The translations under genes were made by a program, and so were the position numbers. Of a stretch of 64,000 nucleotides of DNA, positions 9,256-18,287 are shown piece by piece. The DNA is taken from positions 172,264-236,263 of the forward strand of contig DATKSL010000012.1 in assembly GCA_035531675.1 (NCBI GenBank), written 5' to 3'. How positions within the stretch are numbered: the stretch's first letter is position 1; each line of letters opens with the position of its first letter. The DNA is from JAJPIG01 sp035531675. Its GTDB lineage: Bacteria; Desulfobacterota; Binatia; Binatales; Binataceae. The notes beneath the pieces are model-generated. The model had not been told where the DNA came from and ran no database searches. It saw only the letters and a list, made by a program, of their open reading frames with translations.

Positions 9256-10275
9256 GTGATAATCGTAATGAAAGCGCAGGCGGGCGAGGACGAGATCCAG
9301 CGGGTCGTCCGGATGGTCGAGGAACTCGACTACCGCGCCCACGTGATTCGCGGCATCGAGCGCACGGTGGTGGCCTGCGTCGGCGACGAGCGCGGCGAGG
9401 TCCATCAGCTACAGCATCTGGAGTCCGTGGCGGGCGTCGAGCGGGTGATGCCGGTGGTGCGCTCGTTCAAGCTGGCCAGCCGCGAGGTGCGCCCCGAGGG
9501 CTCGCGCATTCGCGTCAACGGGGTGGAGATTGGCGGCCCCCGGCTGACCGTGATCGCGGGCCCGTGCGCGGTCGAAAGCGCGGAACAGGTCGAGAGCGCC
9601 GCCGAGGCCGTCCAGCGCGCCGGCGCCCATATGCTGCGCGGCGGGGCGTTCAAGCCACGCACCTCGCCGTACTCGTTCCAGGGCATGGAGGACGAGGGAC
9701 TCCGGCTCCTGGAGCATGCGGGACGCAGGGTCGGGCTGCCGATCGTCACCGAAATCATGGATCCGCACGATATCGACCTGGTGGTCGAGCATGCCGACGT
9801 GCTGCAGGTCGGAGCGCGCAATGCGCAAAACTTTTCGCTGCTGCGCCGGCTCGGAAAGATCAAGAAGCCGGTGCTGCTCAAGCGCGGGATGTCGATGCGG
9901 CTCGAGGAGTTCGTGATGGCGGCCGAGTATATCCTGTCCGAAGGCAATCCCGACGTGATTCTGTGCGAGCGCGGGATTCGCACCTTCGAGACCGCGACCC
10001 GCAACACGCTCGACCTCAACGCCGTCCCGCTGCTCAAGGAGTGGACCCATCTGCCGGTGGTGGTCGATCCCAGCCACGGCACCGGTATCTGGTCGCTGGT
10101 GATGCCGATGGCTCTGGCGGCGGTCGCGGCCGGCGCGGACGGGCTGCTGATCGAGGTTCATCCGTGGCCCGAAAAAGCGCTCTCCGACGGTCCGCAGCAG
10201 CTCAAGCCGGCCCGCTTCGCGGCGCTGATGGCGGCGCTCAAACCGATCGCGCAGGCGGTCGGCCGCTCCCTGTAG
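9256..10275 (+). CDS. aroF: 3-deoxy-7-phosphoheptulonate (DAHP) synthase, type I-beta with N-terminal ferredoxin-like domain
   Basis: 339 residues from GTG at 9256 (MIIVMKAQAG). A TTG at 9244 would abut the AGAGG ribosome site at 9239-9243, whereas the GTG lies 12 bases from it. Residues 1-65 form the short regulatory ferredoxin-like domain seen in Thermotoga-type enzymes, followed by the (beta/alpha)8 barrel with VIAGPCAVES, GAFKPRTSPYSFQG, KRGMSMRLEEF, CERGIRTFE and VVDPSHGTG. It condenses phosphoenolpyruvate and erythrose 4-phosphate, the first step of the shikimate pathway. Feedback by tyrosine or phenylalanine through the N-terminal domain is known in the family. No other aro genes are adjacent. 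Confidence 0.92.
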   Translation: MIIVMKAQAGEDEIQRVVRMVEELDYRAHVIRGIERTVVACVGDERGEVHQLQHLESVAGVERVMPVVRSFKLASREVRPEGSRIRVNGVEIGGPRLTVIAGPCAVESAEQVESAAEAVQRAGAHMLRGGAFKPRTSPYSFQGMEDEGLRLLEHAGRRVGLPIVTEIMDPHDIDLVVEHADVLQVGARNAQNFSLLRRLGKIKKPVLLKRGMSMRLEEFVMAAEYILSEGNPDVILCERGIRTFETATRNTLDLNAVPLLKEWTHLPVVVDPSHGTGIWSLVMPMALAAVAAGADGLLIEVHPWPEKALSDGPQQLKPARFAALMAALKPIAQAVGRSL

Positions 10276-10336
10276 ATAGCGTTATCTGACCCGGCGCGAT
10301 TTCCGGCGGCGCGCATGGTAGGCTCGTCGCAAGCAG

Positions 10337-11275
10337 GTGAGCCCGAATCCAATCAAGCCTCCGGCCCTCAGACCGGGTGACACGGTAGGCGTGGTCGCCT
10401 CGGCGGCCGCGGTGGAGCGCGAATATCTCGAGCGCGGCGTCGGCGCGCTGGCGGCGCTGGGCTACCGGGTCAAGGTGTCGCAACGGGCGCTGGCGCGGGC
10501 CGGGATCCTGGCGGGCAGCGATCGCGAACGGGCCGAGGAGCTCAAGACGTTCTTTGCCGACCCGGAAGTCAAAGCGATCTTCGGCGCGCGCGGCGGCTAC
10601 GGATGCGGCCGGCTGCTGCCGCTGCTCGACTTCGCGGCGATCGCCCGCACGCCCAAGGCCTTCATCGGCTTTTCCGATGCGACCTTTATCCTCAACGCGC
10701 TGGTCGCGCGCTGCCGGATGGTCTGCTTCCACGGCCCGATGGTGGCGATGGACTTCGCGCACGGACTCACGCCGCGCTCGCTCGATCATCTGCGCGGTCT
10801 GCTGAGCGGCGAGCTGCGCGGCTTCTCGCTCGAGGCGCGCGAAATACTGCGGCCGGGCACCGCCAGCGGTGAGCTGGTCGGCGGCTGCCTGTCGGTGGTG
10901 ACCGCGATGCTCGCGACCCCATACGTGCCGGATTTTACGGGTCGGGTGCTGTTCCTGGAGGATACCGGCGAGAAGGCCTATCGGATCGATCGCATGCTGG
11001 TGCAACTTAAACAGACGGGCGTATTGGACCGTGTCGCCGGGGTGATCTTCGGTGCGCTTCGCGCGCCCGCCGACAGCGAGGCGGAGCAGCGCCTGACGGT
11101 CGAGTTCGTTCGCGAGCAGACCCGCGAGCTGCGCTGTCCGGTGCTGTTCGGGATCGAGGCGGGACACGGCACCGAGAATCTGACTCTGCCGTTCGGTCTG
11201 AGCGTACAGGTTGACGGCGAGCGCGGCCGGATGGTGGTGGCGGAGGCGGCGGTGGAAGCGGGCGCACGAGACTAA
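10337..11275 (+). CDS. ldcA: LD-carboxypeptidase (peptidase S66)
   Basis: 312 residues from a GTG at 10337. S66 features are visible: LRPGDTVGVVASAA at the N-terminus, FGARGGYGCGRLLP, the nucleophile serine in FIGFSDATFIL, the FLEDTGEKAYRIDRML glutamate segment and EAGHGTENLTLP with the catalytic histidine. The family removes the terminal D-alanine from murein tetrapeptides in the cytoplasm, giving the tripeptide used by Mpl, which is encoded 3.5 kb downstream. A related use is microcin C self-immunity (MccF). One base separates its stop from the next start, so the two are co-translated. Confidence 0.9.
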   Translation: MSPNPIKPPALRPGDTVGVVASAAAVEREYLERGVGALAALGYRVKVSQRALARAGILAGSDRERAEELKTFFADPEVKAIFGARGGYGCGRLLPLLDFAAIARTPKAFIGFSDATFILNALVARCRMVCFHGPMVAMDFAHGLTPRSLDHLRGLLSGELRGFSLEAREILRPGTASGELVGGCLSVVTAMLATPYVPDFTGRVLFLEDTGEKAYRIDRMLVQLKQTGVLDRVAGVIFGALRAPADSEAEQRLTVEFVREQTRELRCPVLFGIEAGHGTENLTLPFGLSVQVDGERGRMVVAEAAVEAGARD

Positions 11276-11276
11276 G

Positions 11277-12407
11277 ATGGCGTGGGGCGAGGTCGAGAAG
11301 GCATTCGCGCAGGCGATCGATCAACGGGTCATCCCGGGTGCGGTGCTGATCGTGCGGCGCGGCGGCGAGATCGTTTACGAGGGCGCCTTCGGCTATCGCA
11401 CGCTGCTGCCGGATCCGCAACCGCTGCGGCTCGACACGGTGTTCGATCTCTCGTCGCTGACCAAGCCGCTGGCGACCACCATCATCGCAATGATGCTGGT
11501 GCGCGAAGGCAAGCTGCGGCTCGACGACCGGGTGACGCGCTTTTTTCACAATTTCGGCGTGTACGGCAAGGGCGGCGTCACCTTTCGTCATCTGCTCGCA
11601 CATTGTTCAGGCCTGGCGAGCTGGCGGCCGTTCTTCCAGCAAGTGGCGGAGATCGAGAAGACCGGCAAGGTCAACTTCATGGCGAGCCACGGCGCCAAGG
11701 AATTCGTCTTCGAGCAGATCCATCGGGAGAAACCCGAAGCGCCGCCCGCCACCAGGGTCATCTACTCGGATCTGAATTTCATCCTGCTCGGTGAAACTAT
11801 CGAACGGATCGCCGCCACCGGCCTCAATCGCATCTGTCGCGAAAAAATCTACCGGCCGCTCCAGCTCAACTCGACCGACTTCATCGACATTTCGATGGTT
11901 CGTTCGCGCCGCCTCGAGCCGGTGGCCGAGATGTTCGCCGCCACCGAAATCTGCCCCTCGCGCAAGCGCCTGCTGGTGGGCGAGGTCCACGACGACAACG
12001 CGTTCGCGATGGGCGGGGTGGCTGGCCATGCCGGATTGTTCGCGCCGGCGCGCGACGTCGACCGGATCGCAGCCGAGCTGATCGCAAGCTGGGCGGGCCG
12101 CTCGGAATTCATCCCGCAGCCGGTAATGCGCGAGTTCTGGCGGCGCGATACGAGCGTGCCGGGCTCGACCTGGGCGCTGGGATGGGACACGCCGTCGCCG
12201 CAGCACTCGAGCTCGGGTCGCCACTTTTCGCCGGAGGCGGTGGGCCATCTCGGTTTCACCGGCACCTCGCTGTGGATCGAACCGGCGCGCGAAATTTCAA
12301 TCACCCTGCTAACCAACCGCGTCCATCCGCGCCGCGACAACCAGGGAATTCGCGAGTTCCGTCCGCGGATTCACGATCTCATAATGGAATCGATGGACGC
12401 GGCCTGA
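11277..12407 (+). CDS. serine hydrolase of the beta-lactamase/class C penicillin-binding family
   Basis: 376 residues from ATG 11277, one base after the ldcA stop. The Ser-x-x-Lys nucleophile is in FDLSSLTKPLATT, the Tyr-x-Asn analogue in IYSDLNFILLGE (YSD), and the third motif in VGHLGFTGTSLW (HxGFTG in place of KTG). No signal peptide is visible, so it probably works in the cytoplasm. The family contains esterases, D-amino peptidases and muropeptide-trimming enzymes. Pairing with ldcA suggests processing of murein fragments, an inference from context. It is not necessarily a resistance enzyme. Confidence 0.85.
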   Translation: MAWGEVEKAFAQAIDQRVIPGAVLIVRRGGEIVYEGAFGYRTLLPDPQPLRLDTVFDLSSLTKPLATTIIAMMLVREGKLRLDDRVTRFFHNFGVYGKGGVTFRHLLAHCSGLASWRPFFQQVAEIEKTGKVNFMASHGAKEFVFEQIHREKPEAPPATRVIYSDLNFILLGETIERIAATGLNRICREKIYRPLQLNSTDFIDISMVRSRRLEPVAEMFAATEICPSRKRLLVGEVHDDNAFAMGGVAGHAGLFAPARDVDRIAAELIASWAGRSEFIPQPVMREFWRRDTSVPGSTWALGWDTPSPQHSSSGRHFSPEAVGHLGFTGTSLWIEPAREISITLLTNRVHPRRDNQGIREFRPRIHDLIMESMDAA

Positions 12408-12417
12408 GAGGTCGGGA

Positions 12418-14760
12418 ATGGCAATGGAGCACACCAGCCCTGAGCCGGGCGCGTCGCCCGCCGACGCGATCAAAGACCCGGTTTGCGGGATGACAGTTGA
12501 TCCGGCGACAGCGGAGCATCGCTTCGTCTATCGCGGGACGACCTACTGGTTTTGCGGCGCTGGATGCCGCCAGCGATTCGAGTCGAATCCGAAAAAATAT
12601 CTGCATCCCGAGTCCGCGGCTCGCCAGAGCGAGCCCGCCGCGCCATCAGCGATCTACACCTGTCCGATGCATCCGGAGATTCGTCGCAACGCGCCGGGGC
12701 CCTGCCCGATCTGCGGCATGGCGCTCGAACCGCTCGAACCGCAAGTCGCCGATGGCGCCGATCCCGAGCTGGCCGATATGACTCGCCGCTTCTGGGTCAG
12801 CACGCTGCTCGCGATTCCGGTGCTGTTGCTCGGGATGTCCGATCTCATCCCCGGCATGCCGGTGCAGCGCGTGTTGGGAGTGCGCCTGATTCCCTGGATT
12901 GGATTCGTGCTCGCCTCGCCGGTGGTGCTATGGGGTGCGGCGCCATTTTTCGCCCGCGGCTGGCGTTCGATCGTGAGCCGCCATCTCAACATGTTCACCC
13001 TGGTCTCGCTGGGCGTCGGCATCGCGTATGTTTACAGCGTCTGCGCGCTGCTCTTTCCCGGAATATTTCCGCCTAGCATGGTCGGCCCGAGTGGAACGCC
13101 GCCGACCTACTTCGAGGCGGCCGCGGTTATCACCGCGCTGGTGCTGCTCGGGCAGGTACTCGAATTGCGCGCGCGCAGCCGGACCTCGGGTGCGATTCGC
13201 GCACTGCTCGGCCTGGCGCCAAAGGCCGCACATCGGCTGGGCGACGACGGCGTCGAGCACGACGTCGATCTCGATACCGTCGTAGTCGGCGATCGATTGC
13301 GCGTGCGGCCGGGCGAGAAAGTGCCGGTCGATGGCGCAGTGCTCGAAGGCGCGAGCACGGTCGACGAATCGATGGTTACGGGCGAATCGATGCCGGTTGC
13401 CAAGCATCCCGGCGACCGTGCGATTGGCGCTACGGTCAACGGCACCGGCACCTTCGTGATGCGCGCGGAGCGGGTCGGCGCCGACACGGTGCTGCAGCAG
13501 ATCGTGCGTATGGTCGCCGACGCGCAACGCAGCCGCGCGCCGATTCAGCGGCTGGCCGACGTGGTCGCCGGCTACTTCGTGCCGGCGGTGGTGCTGGCCG
13601 CCGTCATCGCGTTCGTGATCTGGTATTTCATCGGTCCGGCGCCGGTGCTGCCGCATGCGCTGGTGGCGGCCGTGTCGGTACTGATAATCGCCTGTCCGTG
13701 CGCGCTCGGTCTGGCGACTCCGATGTCGATCATGGTCGGGATCGGCCGCGGCGCGTCGGCGGGGATCCTGATCAAAAATGCGGAAGCGCTCGAAACGCTC
13801 GAAAAAATCGACACCCTGGTGGTCGACAAGACCGGCACGCTGACCGAGGGTCGCCCGCGCCTGGTGCGAATCGTCACGCTGCCCGGAGGCGACGAGGGCG
13901 AAATCCTGCGGTTGGCCGCCAGTGTCGAGCGCGCCAGCGAGCATCCGCTGGCCGGCGCGATCGTGGCCGCGGCGCAAGAGCGGGGTCTCACGCTGGCCGA
14001 GCCGCGCGATTTTCAGGCGCGGGCGGGGATGGGAGTGGTGGCCGTCGTTGACGGCCGGCGCGTGGCGATCGGCAGCGAGCGGCTGCTGGGCGACAACTCC
14101 GAGGTTGGAGAACTCGCGGCGCCGGCGGCGGCGATGCGCGCCGAGGGGCAGGGCGTGATGCTGGTTGCGCTCGACGATCGGCCGGCCGGATTGCTGGCCG
14201 TGACCGATCCAATCAAGGAGTCTTCCAGCGAAGCCGTCACGATGCTGCGCGCCAGCGGAGTGAGGATCGTGATGCTGACCGGCGACCATCGCAGCAGCGC
14301 CGAGGCGGTCGCGCGACAACTCGGGATCGACGAAATCGAAGCCGAAGTGATGCCGGCGGACAAAGCGCGCGTCGTGCAGCGGCTGCAGTCCGAGGGACGG
14401 ATAGTCGCGATGGCCGGCGACGGTATCAACGACGCCCCCGCACTGGCGCAGGCCCAGGTTGGCATTGCGATGGGCACCGGCACCGACGTCGCGATCGAGA
14501 GCGCCGGGGTCACCCTCGTGCACGGCGACCTGAGAGCCATCGTCAAGGCGCTGCGGCTCTCGCGCGCGACCATGCGCAACATCCGTCAGAACCTGTTCTT
14601 CGCTTTCATCTACAATGTCCTCGGAATTCCAATCGCGGCGGGCGCGCTCTACCCGGTCAGCGGGCTGATGCTCAATCCGATGATCGCCAGCGCCGCGATG
14701 AGCGCCAGTTCGGTGTCGGTGGTTACCAACGCGCTTCGGTTGCGGCGCGTGGGATTGTAA
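12418..14760 (+). CDS. copA: copper-type P1B ATPase with YHS and heavy-metal-binding N-terminal domains
   Basis: 780 residues. Residues about 18-62 form a YHS domain (DPVCGMTVDP, YWFCGAGCRQRF). Residues about 79-105 form the heavy-metal-binding domain YTCPMHPEIRR...CPICGMAL. The usual ferredoxin-like HMA domain is absent. Eight hydrophobic segments follow, with the CPC metal site in IIACPCALGLATPMS (about residue 425), DKTGTLTEG phosphorylation loop (about 469), TGES, SEHPLAGAI and GDGINDAPAL. It should export Cu(I) from the cytoplasm. A GAGG-like ribosome site precedes the ATG at 12418, 10 bases after the serine hydrolase stop. No CopZ or CueR gene is adjacent. Confidence 0.92.
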   Translation: MAMEHTSPEPGASPADAIKDPVCGMTVDPATAEHRFVYRGTTYWFCGAGCRQRFESNPKKYLHPESAARQSEPAAPSAIYTCPMHPEIRRNAPGPCPICGMALEPLEPQVADGADPELADMTRRFWVSTLLAIPVLLLGMSDLIPGMPVQRVLGVRLIPWIGFVLASPVVLWGAAPFFARGWRSIVSRHLNMFTLVSLGVGIAYVYSVCALLFPGIFPPSMVGPSGTPPTYFEAAAVITALVLLGQVLELRARSRTSGAIRALLGLAPKAAHRLGDDGVEHDVDLDTVVVGDRLRVRPGEKVPVDGAVLEGASTVDESMVTGESMPVAKHPGDRAIGATVNGTGTFVMRAERVGADTVLQQIVRMVADAQRSRAPIQRLADVVAGYFVPAVVLAAVIAFVIWYFIGPAPVLPHALVAAVSVLIIACPCALGLATPMSIMVGIGRGASAGILIKNAEALETLEKIDTLVVDKTGTLTEGRPRLVRIVTLPGGDEGEILRLAASVERASEHPLAGAIVAAAQERGLTLAEPRDFQARAGMGVVAVVDGRRVAIGSERLLGDNSEVGELAAPAAAMRAEGQGVMLVALDDRPAGLLAVTDPIKESSSEAVTMLRASGVRIVMLTGDHRSSAEAVARQLGIDEIEAEVMPADKARVVQRLQSEGRIVAMAGDGINDAPALAQAQVGIAMGTGTDVAIESAGVTLVHGDLRAIVKALRLSRATMRNIRQNLFFAFIYNVLGIPIAAGALYPVSGLMLNPMIASAAMSASSVSVVTNALRLRRVGL

Positions 14761-14783
14761 AACGGCGGGAGTGAAGGGGGCAG

Positions 14784-16277
14784 ATGAGCCACGAAGCTTC
14801 GGCGGAGTCGGCGGCGCGGATGGCGCGAATTCCCGCGACCGTCCATCACATCCATCTGCTCGGCATCGGCGGCACCGCGATGGCGGCGCTGGCCGGGATG
14901 TTTGTCGAGCGCGGCTTTCAGGTGACCGGTTCCGACGGTCCGGTTTACGAACCGACCGCCTCGCTGCTGGCGCGGATGCACGTGCAGGTGTCGCCGTTCG
15001 GGGCGCGGAATCTTTTTCCGCCGCCCGACCTGGTGATCGTCGGCAACGTGATCGCGCGCGTCAATGAGGAAGCGGAGGCACTGCTGCAATCGAACCTGCC
15101 GTATCTCTCGATGCCCGAAGCGCTGGCACATTTCTTTTTGCGCGACCGCCGGGTGCTGATGGTGACCGGCACTCATGGCAAGACCACTTCGACCGCGATG
15201 ATGGCGCACGTGCTCGCGGCCGCCGGGCGCGATCCGTCGATGCTGGTCGGCGGCCTGGCGCGCGACTTCGCTTCCAACTATCGGCTTGGCTCCGGCCCGC
15301 ACTTTGTGATCGAGGGTGACGAATACGACACCGCATTCTTCGACAAGGGACCGAAGTTTCTCCATTACGGCGCCGAGGGCGCGATAATCACGACGGTCGA
15401 ATTCGATCATGCCGATATCTACCGCGACCTCGATCAGGTCAAGGCCGCTTTCCGAACGCTGGCGCGGCAGATGGATTCGCATGGCGTGCTGGCGGTCTCG
15501 GCCGACTCCGCCGACGCGATGGAAGCGAGCGCGGGCAGTTCCGCGCGGCGGGTGACCTTCGGACTGGGCGCGGGCGACTTTCGCGCCGACGGACTCAGGA
15601 TTGGCGCCGACGGTGCACGCTTCACGGTCACGTATCGCGGCAAACCGGTGAGCGGCGAAATCGTCCAGCACATCGACGGCCGGATGAACGTCGCCAATGC
15701 GCTGGGAGTCTACGTGCTGCTGCGTGAATTCGAAATTCCGGGCGAGGAGATCGAGCGCGGCCTGGCGACGTTCGGCGGCGTCGCGCGCCGCCAGGAAATC
15801 GTCGGCGAGATAGACGGGATAACGGTGATCGATGATTTTGCGCATCATCCGACCGCCATCCAGGCCACTCTGGAAGCGGTTGCCGAGCGCTTTGCCGGGC
15901 GGCGAATCCTCGCTGCCTTCGAGCCGCGGTCGAACACCGCGCGGCGCAATGTTTTCCAGGCAGGGTTCGCGACCGCCTTCGACCGCGCCGCGTGTGTCTA
16001 CCTGGCGCCGGTCTATTTCAAGGACAACGACCCGCTTCCTGCTGCTCAGCGGCTGTCGGTGATCGCGCTGGCTTCAACCGTCAGCGAGCGGGGACCGGTG
16101 GCGACCGCGTACCCGTCAAACAAGGATTTGCTGAGTGCGATGCTGCATGACGCGCGGCCCGGCGATACGGTGCTGTTCATGTCGAACGGCGCCTTCGAGG
16201 GTCTGCCACGCCGCTTTCTCGAAGAGCTTCGCGTGCGAGCCGTCGGGAAGCCGCCCGCGCGGGCGCGACGCGCCTAG
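14784..16277 (+). CDS. mpl: UDP-N-acetylmuramate:L-Ala-gamma-D-Glu-meso-DAP ligase
   Basis: 497 residues of the Mur ligase family. The N-terminal Rossmann domain has HLLGIGGTAMAALAG, the ATP loop is VTGTHGKTTSTAMM, and EGDEYDTAFFDKGPKF distinguishes Mpl from MurC. DDFAHHPTAI and FEPRSNTARRN are late Mpl hallmarks. It attaches recycled tripeptide to UDP-MurNAc, re-entering murein synthesis. With ldcA and the serine hydrolase upstream this makes a murein-recycling set interrupted only by the copper pump. The ATG at 14784 follows AAGGGGGCAG. Its stop overlaps the convergent dehydrogenase stop by a few bases. Confidence 0.93.
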   Translation: MSHEASAESAARMARIPATVHHIHLLGIGGTAMAALAGMFVERGFQVTGSDGPVYEPTASLLARMHVQVSPFGARNLFPPPDLVIVGNVIARVNEEAEALLQSNLPYLSMPEALAHFFLRDRRVLMVTGTHGKTTSTAMMAHVLAAAGRDPSMLVGGLARDFASNYRLGSGPHFVIEGDEYDTAFFDKGPKFLHYGAEGAIITTVEFDHADIYRDLDQVKAAFRTLARQMDSHGVLAVSADSADAMEASAGSSARRVTFGLGAGDFRADGLRIGADGARFTVTYRGKPVSGEIVQHIDGRMNVANALGVYVLLREFEIPGEEIERGLATFGGVARRQEIVGEIDGITVIDDFAHHPTAIQATLEAVAERFAGRRILAAFEPRSNTARRNVFQAGFATAFDRAACVYLAPVYFKDNDPLPAAQRLSVIALASTVSERGPVATAYPSNKDLLSAMLHDARPGDTVLFMSNGAFEGLPRRFLEELRVRAVGKPPARARRA

Positions 16278-17284
16278 TAGCCGAGCTGCCAGTCGATCTC
16301 GTTGAGCATCGGCTCGCCGACGGCGAAGCGCCGCAGGTTTTGCGCGAACAGCTCGCAGGCGAGATCCAGGTAGCCGCGAAATGGACCAGCCATGTGCGGC
16401 GTCATGATGACTTCCTCCAGGTCCCACAGTGGGCTCTCGGTCGGCAGCGGTTCGCGCTCGAAAACGTCCAGCCCGGCGCCGGCGATGCGCTTGTCCTGGA
16501 GCGCACTGATCAGCGCCGGCTCGTCCACCAGCGGGCCGCGTCCGACGTTGACCAGCAACGCGTTGGGCTTCATCACGGCGAGTTCCGGCGCACCGATGAA
16601 ATGCCGGGTCGCCGCCGTCAGCGGCAGCAGCAGCACCACGAAATCCGACTCGCGGAGCAGCCCCGCGCGATCCTCGGGAGCGAAGACCCGGCGCGGGATG
16701 CGGCCCTCGGGGTCGCCCACGATGCCCGACGGCATCCATCCGCTGTCGCGCAGCACCGTGGGGTCGCGCTTCAACGCCAGCACGTCCATCCCGAGCGCCT
16801 GCGCGATACGCGCCAGTTCCCGCCCGATCGAGCCGTAACCGATGATGCCGAGGGTCTTGCCGCGCAGCGTGTCGGCGGTCTTCATGAACTCCGGCGCCGG
16901 CAGCCATTGATGGCGGTATTGCGCGCGGCTGGTGGTGTGCAACCGATGCACGTGCATCAGCATCATCGCGATCGCGAACTCGGCGAGCGAGGCCGCGTGC
17001 ACGCCGCTGGTGGTCGTCAGCCGCACCACGCCGTTTCCGGCCGGGCCTTTCATCATATGGTCGGCGCCGGCGCTGATGAGCTGGATCCACTTGAGCTGGG
17101 GGGTGGCCTGCAGCAGTTCGTCCGGGACCATGAAGGTTAACAGGACGTCGCATCCGCCGCGCACCAGCTCGAGCACTTCGCCGCCCGAGGCGCATTGCCG
17201 ATCGACCAGTTGCGAGCCCGGGACCGCGTCGAGCAGGAGCCGCCGCTGTTTCTCGCTCATCGCGAAAGCTGAAGCGATTTTCAT
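16274..17284 (-). CDS. D-2-hydroxyacid dehydrogenase, NAD(P)-dependent
   Basis: 336 residues from the ATG at 17284 (MKIASAFAM); an upstream GTG at 17302 adds six residues. The substrate domain is followed by the nucleotide-binding fold GIIGYGSIGRELA, with the catalytic arginine in LVNVGRGPLVDE, glutamate in GLDVFEREPLP and histidine in IMTPHMAGPF. Members reduce 2-keto acids to D-2-hydroxy acids or act as glyoxylate/hydroxypyruvate reductases; the substrate cannot be told here. The gene is convergent with mpl, the two overlapping through their stop codons at 16274-16277. Confidence 0.88.
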   Translation of the reverse strand: MKIASAFAMSEKQRRLLLDAVPGSQLVDRQCASGGEVLELVRGGCDVLLTFMVPDELLQATPQLKWIQLISAGADHMMKGPAGNGVVRLTTTSGVHAASLAEFAIAMMLMHVHRLHTTSRAQYRHQWLPAPEFMKTADTLRGKTLGIIGYGSIGRELARIAQALGMDVLALKRDPTVLRDSGWMPSGIVGDPEGRIPRRVFAPEDRAGLLRESDFVVLLLPLTAATRHFIGAPELAVMKPNALLVNVGRGPLVDEPALISALQDKRIAGAGLDVFEREPLPTESPLWDLEEVIMTPHMAGPFRGYLDLACELFAQNLRRFAVGEPMLNEIDWQLGY

Positions 17285-17401
17285 ATTTATGGTATTTCGC
17301 ACGGACCCGTGCCGGCTTCAAGCGCGACCTGCTTGAGCGTCGCCACGGCGCCACCTATCATTGCGAGTACTGCATCGAACGACTTCGAGAGCGGCCAGCG
17401 G

Positions 17402-18163
17402 ATGCGATTCCGGTCATTATTATTCCTGCTAGTGGCGGCGGCGATCCTGATGGTGCGCGGCCCGCAAGCAGGCGCACAGACCGCGCCGGCCAATCAATCC
17501 TTCTCCGCGCCGCCCGCGCCGGCGGCGAATCCCGCTGCGCCATCTGCGCCAGCCCCGCCCGCCGCGGCCGCGTCGTCGGACGACAGTACGCTGGAGGTGG
17601 CGCCACGAATTATCCCGATTATCCCGCCGCCATCCGAGGAATCGGAACCGAACCAGGGCGAGGCGGCCGACAATTCCGATGCGACGCCATTGTCGCTGGG
17701 CCCGGCCGCTCACGGGCGCCCCTACCTCGGGGTCTCGGTGCAGCCGGCCCTGGTCAGATTTCATCGCGAGGAAATCCACGGCCTCGAGATAATCGAGGTC
17801 GATAAGGACAGCCCTGCCGCGCGCGCCGGGCTGACGCCGCCGAGCGGGATGACGACGGTCGGGGCGACCGGCCAGACGGCCGGATTTTTTCTCGGCCCGG
17901 TGGGGTTGTTGCTTTCGCCGCTGTTGGCGCGTTCCGGGCAGTTGGGCGCAACCGGCGACATGATCGTGGCGGTCGACGATCATCGCGTCAGCCTCGCCAG
18001 CCAGATGAATCGTGTGCTCGCGCGGCGGGCCCCTGGAGAAACGGTCTGGTTCACGTTGATGCGGATCACGTCTGACGGCAAGGTGAAGAACGAAAAGATT
18101 CCGATCGTGCTCGGATCCGCCGACTCGTCTGGCGCCTCGCCCGGCGTCGCTCCGAATCACTGA
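17402..18163 (+). CDS. secreted PDZ-domain protein
   Basis: 253 residues. The start at 17402 gives a clean signal peptide (MRFRSLLFLLVAAAILMVRG, cleavage after AGAQ); an upstream frame start at 17309 would bury it. After it come a Pro/Ala-rich linker to about residue 100 and one PDZ domain (RPYLGVSVQP, ITDVDKDS-like EVDKDSPAARAGL, GDMIVAVDDHRV). No protease domain is present, so it is not a DegP-type enzyme; it may scaffold or sense periplasmic peptides. It precedes mfd by 124 bases on the same strand. No family name beyond PDZ is justified. Confidence 0.75.
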   Translation: MRFRSLLFLLVAAAILMVRGPQAGAQTAPANQSFSAPPAPAANPAAPSAPAPPAAAASSDDSTLEVAPRIIPIIPPPSEESEPNQGEAADNSDATPLSLGPAAHGRPYLGVSVQPALVRFHREEIHGLEIIEVDKDSPAARAGLTPPSGMTTVGATGQTAGFFLGPVGLLLSPLLARSGQLGATGDMIVAVDDHRVSLASQMNRVLARRAPGETVWFTLMRITSDGKVKNEKIPIVLGSADSSGASPGVAPNH

Positions 18164-18287
18164 ATCTCCGGATAATTGCTATAATCGACGGCGACCGCGG
18201 CGGCCCGTTTGGTGAGGGAGGCCGGCACGCGGCGATGAAAGGTCGCGCGGTTGCGCAGGTGAGCGATGTTGCTCGGCGCGCAGCGGC

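Noticed and set aside
12928..14523. 531-residue minus-strand frame opposite copA
   Set aside because: His/Arg-rich antisense frame with no domain; copA motifs are unambiguous.
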